A stretch of 64,000 nucleotides of DNA. Source: Takakia lepidozioides. Its lineage: Eukaryota; Streptophyta; Takakiopsida; Takakiales; Takakiaceae. The DNA lies in the NCBI GenBank assembly GCA_030704615.1, contig CM060733.1:42656001-42720000 (forward strand). The letters are read 5' to 3'. Shown here one piece after another: positions 36,045 through 45,723 of the stretch (position 1 is the stretch's first letter; each line of letters begins with the position of its first letter). A program made the translations under genes and the position numbers. The notes below the pieces were generated by a model. The model saw only the letters and a list, made by a program, of their open reading frames with translations, did no database searches and had not been told where the DNA came from.

Positions 36045-36719
36045 TCACGTTGTCAATGGGACTTCGACTGCTCTCAGAACTAGCTCATGAGTCATGGGGC
36101 TCCTCCATGTAAAGTCGATTGCAGCCGTTGTACCGCCCCTAGTGATGTTCACCACAATGTCCTGCCCTTCAATCATACCACCATCGAATATGGAAATCTT
36201 CACGTTTTCGTCGTCCACACCAATGCGAATGTCCCCATACAATGGAGAAGAGGAGCGCACTCCTCGAGGAGAATAGGTCTCTCCGATGGAGTCCACCCAC
36301 GTCCAGTGGCAGCAGTTCCACCGCAACAGCATAGCAGTGCGCCTTCTTCTGCATGGGTGACCGTCGTAGCTGGGAAAATCGGAATCGAGGATGCGCAGGA
36401 GCCACGGACTCCTCAGACCAAGATCGTCACCCCGCTCGAAGGCGTAGTGGCCTACGATATACTCAAAAGCCACCAATGTTTCCACAATCGAACCAGTATC
36501 TTCTGTGTAATCTGTGTACCAGATAACAATGTCTCCCGATGTGGCCGAATACATTGCATAATCGATGCCTCCAAAGGGGCAGTCGTCCCGGTTCCGGAAG
36601 CACGGCATCCTTGCAAAGGAGGACCTGAGGACGACTTGGATGCCGATGACCTTGCGGACAGCTACGAAGCCCTTAGATTTTGGAAAAGATACGAAGCGGA
36701 AGAGCAGTCCGGCCTCCAA
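36045..36719 (-). CDS. Unrecognised 224-residue protein of MULE copy 2
   Basis: Located between the left end and the left palindrome array, same strand as the ParB-methylase gene. The protein has alternating hydrophobic and charged residues typical of a folded protein (DIVIWYTDYTEDTGSIVETL, ENVKISIFDGGMIEGQDIVV) and a Cys/Arg-rich middle (HPCRRRRTAMLLRWNCCHW). No family is recognised. An antisense frame of similar length (36,087-36,821) looks less protein-like. It may be an exon of a longer gene: upstream minus-strand sequence near 36,800 is also open in another frame. No homologue is visible in copy 1. Confidence 0.45.
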   Translation of the reverse strand: MEAGLLFRFVSFPKSKGFVAVRKVIGIQVVLRSSFARMPCFRNRDDCPFGGIDYAMYSATSGDIVIWYTDYTEDTGSIVETLVAFEYIVGHYAFERGDDLGLRSPWLLRILDSDFPSYDGHPCRRRRTAMLLRWNCCHWTWVDSIGETYSPRGVRSSSPLYGDIRIGVDDENVKISIFDGGMIEGQDIVVNITRGGTTAAIDFTWRSPMTHELVLRAVEVPLTT

Positions 36720-37234
36720 AATGGAGCATCTGGGTCACACGTACCCACCGACGGAGGTGGAACGTGTTCATCACGCCAGCGGTGGATGAAGCCATACATC
36801 TTTCTCATCAACAAGTTATAGTTTGAGATCTGCCACCGAAGTCCATCCCCCCGGATGGAAATTCGGCGCCGCATTTACATCGAAGAGGGGATGGACTTCG
36901 TCGTGTCCAGTGGCTATCGGCCCACCTGGCAGTGACTGCCCATAGTTTGCATGGCAGGGTAGGAAACTGAAACGGCTACATTCATGCAGCAGCCAATCTT
37001 CATCGGTCCAGGATCCTGTACGGGGGAAATTTAAATGTGCCCTGGAGTGTGCCCTGGAATGTACCTCACTTCTGTATGACTGTGTTTCATTGTGTTGAAT
37101 AACTCTCGGATTTGGCCCACTGTTTACAATTTGATGTCTCATTTCTACAATTTGTCTGTCTGGTTGAATAAAGCAGAGTAACCGGTATGTGAGTCATGTG
37201 TCAAGAATATACCAGAGTAACGCCATGTCGGACA

Positions 37235-37950
37235 TTGAAATGCGGCGCCGCATTTCCATGTCGGCATCGAAATGCGGCACCGCATTTCCATGTCGGACAT
37301 CGAAATGCGGCACCGCATTTCCATGTGGGACAAGAAAATGCGGTGCATCATTTCCGTCCAGGTACACGAAATACCAACACGGGTCTATAAATTGATCAGA
37401 AAACGAGGTTGGCATTGCAAATGCGGCGACGCATTTCCAGCTTGGCAATGGAAACTTCTTTTTGGACAAGGGAATGCGGTGCCGCATTTCCGTCCAACAC
37501 TTCGAAAAGTGCACCTATTTCCGACCAGCGCGATGGAATGCGTTACCGCATTTCCGAGAGAGGGTCTGCAAATTGACAAATTGCGATGTCCGTTCTGGAA
37601 ATGCGGCGCCGCATTTCCATGTCCGTCATCGATTTTTTTTTTACAATGGAATGCGGTGCCAGTTTTTGCTGATGGGTCTGCAGTTCGAACAACCACCATC
37701 CCCAATATGGAAATGCGGCACCGCATTTCCAATCCCGCCATGTCGGCCTCCTTGTTCGACCTCCTTGTTCGACCTCTGTAAGCGTGGTGGCATCCATGCA
37801 ATGAGCGGGAGAGGCCAAAACTGGCGTGTGGACAAAGGAAATTTTGGAAATGCGGCACCGCATTCCCAATTCAGATTACTTTTTACTATGCCAACATTGA
37901 AATGGAAAATTAGTCCCTCCCCTGTTTTGGAAATGCGGTGCCGCATTTCC
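37235..37950. repeat. Left palindrome array of MULE copy 2, half-site GAAATGCGG (class 3)
   Basis: Twelve GAAATGCGGCGCCGCATTTC-type sites with centres near 37,246, 37,278, 37,311, 37,344, 37,427, 37,480, 37,544, 37,607, 37,657, 37,719, 37,856 and 37,939. Distances are 32, 33, 33, 83, 53, 64, 63, 50, 62, 137 and 83 bp, again near whole helical turns except the 50-bp step, which spans a poly-T run. It lies just downstream of the ParB-methylase stop codon. A hybrid site (GGAAATTCGG on one side, CCGCATTT on the other) sits alone near 36,867. Confidence 0.88.
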
Positions 37951-38138
37951 AAAAGAGGTTCTTAGAGTTGCCAAAATTTTGGAAATGCCCTGACCCATTT
38001 CTGATTTTGGGAGCGTCCTGGTTTGGGCGATTGTGTGGCTGGAATGCACACTGGAGAGGGGTCACGAATGTCGGGCAGAATTTTCTTTATATACTCTGGA
38101 AGAGAATTTACATTTACAGAGACTTCATTAAAATTCTA

Positions 38139-41100
38139 TTAATCTTGAAAATCATCGGAATCCTCATCCTGTTCTAGACTGTCCTGCTCCTCCTCCACCC
38201 CCTCAGTGCCTCTCTCATCTCCAGCGGACTGCTCGTTGGCCAGGCTTTCGAAAATCCCATCTTCCCCTTGCGGAACTGTCCATCTCACCTCCGTTGGGTC
38301 GTCCTCCTCCCTGTCTGCGTCGCTCTCATCCGCTGAATCACATATGTACTTTCGTACCCGTCTACCTGTCTGAGCTGCTGCCAACTCTTTCCTTATCCTT
38401 CTGTCCTCCCTAGCCCTCTCCAAAATCTGCTCTACTTTACTGGGATTCTCACTTCTTCTAATCGCTGTATTTGCGAGTTTAGCTGCATAACTAGGAAGGG
38501 AGTAGTCCCTCACCGGGCTCGTCATGAAGTCGGCCCTCGCAAAGAACGGGACATTCTTCCTGGCAGGAAGTGTAGGCCCTACATGTTTCGACCCGGACCC
38601 TGCAATCCTGCACATGACAATCATCAACGAGACTAATGAGAACCACAGTCGGGAAATTCCTTTGACATAAATGACCCAGAAGGCTTTGCAAACTTACAAT
38701 GTTTGCACTCACTCGTATTCCGGGTTCTCCTCTGCATCAATGTCCACTGTGTCTTCCTCGGACTCCGACGAATCCGAGGAGACTTCCGCTCTGTCGGGAG
38801 CCTTCACATTCCGTTGCAGCCCCTCCAGATGGGATCCCCACACGGATGAATCCTCCTCGTAGGCAAAGAGGTGCCGGTCGGAAAACCGCCCAGCCCACAT
38901 TGAGGCACCTGTTACAATGCCATCCACACATTACCACATGGCGCTTCAGATGTTGCGAACTACATCCTAACGAGAATTTGCAGAACAGCAGAGATCAAGA
39001 TTCTGCATACCTGTCCCACAGATGAGGTCCAGCACTGTGCCCTCCACGTCTGTGCATGTCTCCATAATTGTCTGAATGAAGGCAGGGCTCCGAGTCCGTG
39101 AGTACCGCAGGGGTTCCGTTGAAGTGAGGCTATGAGGGAGAAGTTCCTTGGGAACGTTGTTGAACAGAACGTCGTAATCGAGTGGGTCGCAGTTCGGGTC
39201 AACCTTTCCTCCCTCCTTCCGGAAAGCAAAGGTGGAGTTTTCCTTCACAAAGCAGTATGCATCGAACTGCTTCGTCTGCATACACAGGGGGAAAACGATT
39301 AGAAACCGAATGCGGCACCGCATTTGAAAGCACCCAAGCAAATGAATGGACGAGTGCCAGTGTCGTAATCACCTTCTTCCCTTCCGACCGAAGGCCCAGT
39401 GTGTTGATGCACGTCCACTTCTTTTTCAGAATCGGGACGGCGCTCTTGCGGGTCCACTTCGCAATTCCTGTCTGAGTGTTTTTTCCTCTGCTCGCCAGGA
39501 CAACCACACAGCCTCTGTCGTCCAACACCATGCGGGCAAGCCCGAATCCTTTCTTCCAAAAGTCCTCCGAGTACCTGTTCCAAGATGGCAAAGCTTGCAG
39601 TCCTTCCACAGGCTCTCCGTCCGGAATATCCAAGATGATCATATCGCAAGACCACTCGGTGGCATTTCCGCCCCTCCTACAATCCTTGTCTGCACACACC
39701 CTCTCAAAGAACGAGACCATATTCTGAAATCCTGGGGTGTCGGAAGGCTCTTCGGCAGTCGCCTTCTTCAGTGCTCTGCCCTTCAGACCCTCCATGGTCT
39801 TCATGTATGCCAACTTGGCTGCCCGTCCATCCAAAGCCGCCAAGAAACTCTCATTTACACACTGGACTACAGTTTCGGGAGCCACTTTCGGCCTCTTCAT
39901 TTCCACCGGCTCGAAAGGGTGCCCCCCTGGGGGGTTGAAGAGTGCCTTCTTTGCCGAGCCAGTTCTCGTGCCTCTCGTGACAACGGTGGGCACAGGGGAG
40001 GCAGCCTGCGTTTGGGGGGGTGGGCTGGTTGCAAAGTCTCCATCGGAGTCCTCTTCCTCACCCTCTTCCTGAACAGGCTGTTTCTGCTTCTTCGTTTTGG
40101 CGGGTGTCACAACAGCTGCTCCTTGCTGGCGAGTCCTCTTCTTCGACCCCTTCTGTTGGGCCTGCACAGCTGCATCCACCGTCTTTTGTGCCATCTCAGC
40201 TGCCTTTCTGGATTCTTCCAGAGCAGCAGATTCCTTTGCCGACTTTGGCCCAGCAGGGACACGTCTTTCCTTTCTCTTCTCTTCTGCCAAGGCGTGCAGA
40301 TCTTTCTCAGACTCGTCAACAATACCGCCAGACATGTCCAGGTACCACGGGCATCCAACGAGATGCGCGGGATGCCATTGTTTCTGCATCTCGGGTGTGT
40401 AGACACAGCTTGGGCCCGCCACGGTCCAAGCCATGAAGAACGGGGGCTCTTGAGCCAGGGCCCCTGTCTGAAGGAGCACGTATTTCATATACCTGCAAGG
40501 CAGTCAGCATGCGTGAGCAAAACTTGAGACCAACCTACTGGCAGAGTGCCACCGAAAACATAAAATGCGAATGCGGTGCCGCATTTCCGAGACAAACCTC
40601 GTAACCAGGCTTCGCATACAAGGGCAGCTGTGCTTCACCTGTAAACAATTCGCATTGCAGCTTTCCCCGCTCCCTCCTGATGTGTAAACTCCACGCTCCT
40701 TCTTGCTGTCTGTAGCTCTCTGGCGAAAAGGTTGTCCTTGTACGCACATCTGAAACGTGTCACGTAGTCTTCCAATGTCTGTGTTCCATCCCATTTGACG
40801 TACAAGCCGAACGAATTTGTGTGCATTACGACTTGCTCCTTTGCATTCGACATTACCTGCCATTCCCAAATGCATTGTCACGTAGCAGTTCAGGGAATTC
40901 ATGTCAGAAAAGCAAATCTGGGGAAGTACCTTGAATTACCTGGAACCACCAAGTCATACGGTTGAGCCACACATCCACTGCAGGGTCGGAAACTTCCAGT
41001 GGAAAAGACCACATTGTCCTTATGCTCTCGGATGCATTCCAGATCGACAGCCACCGTGTCTGCCATTTCCGATCCAATGTCAGTGGCTGGAAGAGAGTGG

Positions 41101-43350
41101 CTATTGCTAGGAAGGAAATTCAGTGCATTGAAACCTCACCTTCTCTTTCGCCTCCACACATGCCGTTGAGAGGTGATGCAGTTTCTCCAATTGCATGGTC
41201 GGCTGCATGGCCCGAGAATAGTGTTTTGCAATCTCGGGGATGAAGTCCTTTCCAAGTGCCGGATCTGCAATTGCCACCAGCTTCACAAGCTTTGACTTGT
41301 ATTTGGTTCTGGACTTGACACCGGCTTCCTTCAAGTGCTCAGTCAATGACTGCAACGTTTTGACCTGCCCCTCACTTTCCATGAAGAAGCGTTTGGCATG
41401 GGCCAAATCCAGCTTGATGTTTGACTGCCAACAAAAACATGCAGAAGCGTTACATTCGATTCATGTGGAAACATTACTGGAAATTGGGGAAGGATGAGCA
41501 GAGGGAAATTGGAGCACGACTTACTTCGTATATCACCTCCACCATTCCATCCATAGTGAGACGATACCATGTCCGGTCTGTTTTTGCAACGGCTTTCTGA
41601 ATGAGCTCCGGCTCCAGCATTTCCGCAAACATCTGCGGATCAGTAAGACCAGTTTTCCTCACCCTGTACAGCATATGTGCCATGTGGGTATGCACGTACG
41701 CATTCTCAGTGACCCTGCAAGGCACACTCTCCAGTTCAGTACACGGAAGCACGGAATCAAACCAGAATGGAAACCGAAATGCGGCACCGCATTTCGAATG
41801 TGCTAGGGAGGGTATGAGTATCTTACGAGTTGAGGTCCGCCATGGCATTCTTGAGGAGGGAGGAGTCTGCCGCCTTCACCTTGAGGATGACACACTCCAC
41901 CATGTAATGCCAGCCAATGTGCTTGGCATGGTTCTGCTTGATGTACTCCCACCAGGCGAGAAGTCGGTGATTCCCGTCCCACACAAAGAACATTTTTCCC
42001 GACATATGGCCGAAGTCGGGATCACCCTTCAGCGTCGCCTCGAATTCGTGGTTGCGAGTGTGCCAGTGGGTATCCCACGTTGACAATTCATCGGCAGTGG
42101 GTCCACGGGTTTCGCCGTCCTCATTCTCTATGGAAACGTAAAACGCTGCCGATCCCAGACGGTACCCTTCTCGAAATGCGAACTTGAGCTTATCCACATC
42201 TCCGGGAAGGGCCTGCCTGACGATGGGAAGGGAGACCATGCGACAGAGTGGGATTCGAAGAGTCCGCTGGAATACCCTGCTGCCCAGAACTCTGCCAATG
42301 CTACTGTGTGTCTCCTCCAACATTTTATCCGCTGCACTTTTGAAATCCTCCGGAGACATGTCTGTAGGTGCCGGTAGTGGCTGAGCAGGTGGAGCATCCT
42401 CAACTGGAGCTGCACTCTGGGGCCTGTGTGCGGGCAATTCTGCCATTGCAGAGGCCTCCTCCGGGCCTGCTAGCTCATCGGTGGTGAGGTCTGCCTGCGA
42501 ACGTTCAGCGGCAGCACCCTCCTCCGGTACCAAATCGAGATCAACGGTCGATCCCATTGCCTTCGCTGCAGCAGAGTCGGCCCCAACATCTGCAGGCGGG
42601 AAATCCTCCAGGAACTGAGCTTCAGCTCGTGGAAGCGGTTTTGCGGGAGATTGTTCGGCCGTCGCCCTGATTGCCTTCTGCTTCCTCATCCTTGCAGGTG
42701 AAGGTGTCTGCTGCAATAGAATCTGTCTTCTACCCTGCTGCTTCATTCGCGTTGGGGGGGGTGAATCGGCCTGAGCCGGTTCAGAAGCCAGTAGAGGGAC
42801 GGGCTGCTTCTTCTTCGACTTTGCTGGAGAAGGGCCCGACCCCTGCTGGCGATTCTCCATGATCGAAGAACGCGAGTCGATCTCTGAGACTTTGAACTTG
42901 CCCTTCGAAGACGCGTCTTTGAATCGCAGAGGGCTAGGCCCGGCAGGAGTACCCGCGCTCGGGGATCGGGTGGGTGTACGTGCTGCAGCTAGCTCCTCGG
43001 ACTCTTCCTGCGGCTCTTCGGATTCCTGCGATCCCTCCAGCACGTCCACCTTTCCTGTTAGGCATGCAAACATGTTCTGCATTCAAGTCTCCTAGCATTC
43101 AGTCTAAGAATTACAGAAGCAAAATGGGGGGTTCGGTGCTCGATCAGCTGCGCGCAGCCCGATCGCATGGAGCTCTCACTGGTGGCTGGGTTGCCTGAGT
43201 GGCCTGCTGCTCGGAGATGGCAATCTCCTCCTGTAGACGCATCTGCTTCCTCCCCTTCGGCATTGGCCTACGTCCGAAGTATAATTTCCGGAGCTTGCGA
43301 CGAGGTCTCCTGTCTGGTGCACGAACTCCCCCCCTCTCAGGTTCGAGCAT
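38139..43350 (-). CDS. ParB-like / beta-class DNA methyltransferase fusion protein
   Basis: Ten exons: 43,350-43,180, 43,076-41,827, 41,714-41,525, 41,424-41,140, 41,059-40,940, 40,856-40,639, 40,492-39,373, 39,275-39,011, 38,908-38,713 and 38,607-38,139. All introns have GT-AG ends and all phases agree, giving 1,427 residues. After a basic start (RRPRRKLRKLYFGRRP) and a long disordered region comes a ParB-like domain ending in WDGNHRLLAWW near residues 420-432. The middle, about 470-1,000, is unrecognised and partly Lys/Ala-rich. Near 1,030 is the motif IV position (DMIILDIPDG, not DPPY), then VLDDRGCVVVLASRG. The AdoMet loop VLDLICGTGASMWAGR lies near 1,206, across an exon junction. Order IV then I is the beta class. 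ParB-methylase fusions are common in phages, so a bacterial or phage origin is likely. An alternative start is the Met at 43,082. Confidence 0.8.
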
Positions 43351-43689
43351 AAGAAGAACAGAGAGAGGGAAAAGGGGCAAAGAGTGCAGATGGAAAGGGC
43401 GCGAGAGGGGTGACTGAGGAGACACGACAAAAGTAGATGAAACGGCGGTGATGCACCACTTGGGTTCGAAAGGTTGGACGAAAGTGTCTCCTCGTGGAGT
43501 TTGCGTCATTACGAAATTCGAATCGTTGAGGGTACGCCCGCCGTCCGAAAATCAAACATCATTATCCAACGGTCAGGCCGCGCCGCCTCATGCCCCTTCA
43601 GTCAGATAGAGTGCCGACATGTGCAGCAATTCCGTTGCTCCACGTGTTCACATTTCAAGGCATTTCCGTCCCAGCGTCTGATGAGTTGG

Positions 43690-45295
43690 AGCGAGAATGC
43701 GAATGCGGCGCCGCATTTCCGTTAAGTACGATCACTCTGCTACACATCCGTACTTGTTGGAAGAAAATGCGGCACCGCATTTCCGTTCCACCTTCACATA
43801 CCTTAGTTGTTGAACGGAAATACGGTGCCGCATTTCCGTCCCACAGCTCCATGTATGAGATTCAGAAGGGAAATGCGGCGCCGCATTTCCGTTCCCACTT
43901 CACATACGTTAGTTGATGAATGGAAATGCCGTGCCACATTTCCGTTCGGGAAAGTATAGAGGTCTCACCTGGACAGAAATGCGGTGTCGCATTTCCGGTC
44001 TGGAAAGGTTGAAGGTCTCACATGGATGGAAATGCGGCAACACATTTCCGTAGCACAGCTCCAGGCCGAATATACAAAACGGAAATGCGGCGCCGCATTT
44101 CCGTTCGAGAATGTCGGAAGGTGCGACTCGAACGGAAATGCGGTGCCGCATTTCTGTACCCGTTGCGCACGATTTTCAGTCAGAATGGAAATGCGGTACC
44201 GCATTTCCGTTCTGTAGAGTATTAACGTCTGACGCTGGCGGAAATGCCTTCCCGCATTTTCGTTCCACAGCTCCATGCCTCACATACAAAACGGAAATGC
44301 GGTGCCGCATTTCCGTTTTGGAATGTCGGATGGTGGGACTCCGACGGAAATGCGGTACCGCATTTCAATTCCGATGTTTCAGGATATTTCATCAGAACGG
44401 AAATGCGGTGCCGCATTTCCCTTTTAAATCTAATACATTCCGTTCTGGAATGTTGGGAGGTGCGACTCGGATGGAAATGCGCTGCCGCATTTCAGTTCCG
44501 ATGGTTCACGATTTTCAGTCAGAACGGAAATGCGGTGCCGCATTTCCGTTCTGGAATGATGGTAGGTGCGACTCGGATGGAAATACGGTGCCGCATTTCA
44601 GTTCAGATAGTTCACGATTTTCAGTCAGAACGGAAATGCGGTGCCGCATTTCCGTTCTGGATAGTGTGAATGTCTCAACCGCTCGGAATTGCGCTGTATG
44701 AAGCTGTCGGAATCTTACTCGGCTCCAGGCATCAGATACAAAATGGAAATGCGGCCCGCATTTCCTTTATGGAATGTCGAAAAGTGCGACTTTGACGGAA
44801 ATGCGGTGCCGCATTTCTGTTCCCGTTGTTCATAATTCTCAATCAGAACGGAAATGCGGTACCGCATTTCCGTTCCACCTTCACATACCGTGCTTGTTGA
44901 ATGAAAATGCGGTACCGCATTTCCGTTCTCGAGAGTATGAATGTCTTTTAAGGACGGAAATGTGCTGCAGCATTTCTATCCCTCAGCTCCATGCATCAGA
45001 TACAAAATGGAAATGCGGCGCCGCATTCCCGTTCTGGAATGTCGAAAAGTGCGACTCGGACGGAAATGCGGTGCCGCATTTCTGTTCCCGTTGTTCATAA
45101 TCTCAATCAGAACGGAAATGCGGTACCGCATTTCCGTTCCACCTTCACATACCGTGCTTGCTGGATGGAAATGCGTTACCGCATTTCCGTTCTGGAGAGT
45201 ATAAAGGTTTCCCCCGGACGGAAACTCGGTGCCGCATTTCCGTCGCTCTGTTGCATGACCAAGATGCAATACGGAAATGCGGCGCCGTATTTCCG
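43690..45295. repeat. Central palindrome array of MULE copy 2: 53-bp period, 265-bp higher-order repeat
   Basis: About 30 sites of the form GGAAATGCGGTGCCGCATTTCC at a fixed 53-bp step. Example centres: 44,091, 44,144, 44,197, 44,250, 44,303, 44,356, 44,409, then one 74-bp step to 44,483, then 44,536, 44,589 and 44,642. Spacers of about 31 bp fall into five unrelated types that recur in order: CACCTTCACATACC, GAGAGTAT...GTCTC, CACAGCTCCATGC, GAATGTCG...GTGCGACTCGGA and ACGATTTTCAGTCAGAAC. Five units make a repeat of about 265 bp. The array fills the interval between the divergently transcribed ParB-methylase and transposase genes. Confidence 0.93.
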
Positions 45296-45723
45296 TCCAC
45301 CAGCAATCGACAGAATCACTCGTGACGGGAAATCTGGAACCTCAATGGGTTGCATTGTTCCGAAACAACACAATTGCGGCCAGTCTTGATGAGCACAACT
45401 TGGTTGTCTGACCGTTTTAACCAGCAGTCCTGGCACTTGTCAGTGCGAACGTTCCTGTCTGCACCGAGAATACTGCTGGATCCACCCTCAGGAGAAACTG
45501 TCAGGAGATGTTATTTCGTCGCCGAATCGGCCATCATTGTCCTACTCACTGGCTATGGAATCAAACCTCCCACCTTCATGCATGTAGCTTGAAACAATAC
45601 TTTCCACTTCAATGTGCGACTTCCAATTGTCGATGGACTCCGCAGATCCACTTAGATGGTGCCTGTGAGCCTTGGTCTGTCGCTATACTGAACCTCGCAC
45701 TTGCCAACTCCGTGCGGTGTTCG

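Noticed and set aside
36087-36821. Plus-strand 244-codon ORF opposite the 224-codon minus-strand ORF
   Set aside because: Its composition (Cys/His-scattered, little alternating hydrophobicity) looks like an antisense shadow; the minus-strand protein looks folded. Not certain.
39346-40527. Plus-strand 393-codon ORF
   Set aside because: Antisense to exon 7 of the ParB-methylase gene, whose splice phases and motifs are convincing.
43690-45295. CRISPR array: short palindromic repeats of about 22 bp with spacers of about 31 bp
   Set aside because: The geometry is superficially alike, but the spacers are only five types recurring in order (a 265-bp higher-order repeat), the repeats are variable, there are no cas genes, and the context is a spliced eukaryotic genome.
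37194-45389. Many overlapping open frames within the palindrome arrays, giving peptides such as GNAAPHFRS or KCGAAFPF
   Set aside because: They translate the repeats on both strands and in several frames. Openness comes from the stop-poor repeat sequence, not from coding selection.
45508-45723. Transposase N-terminus extended upstream to 45,508
   Set aside because: The frame is open, but alignment with copy 1 begins at the Met at 45,724 and the upstream residues are not conserved.
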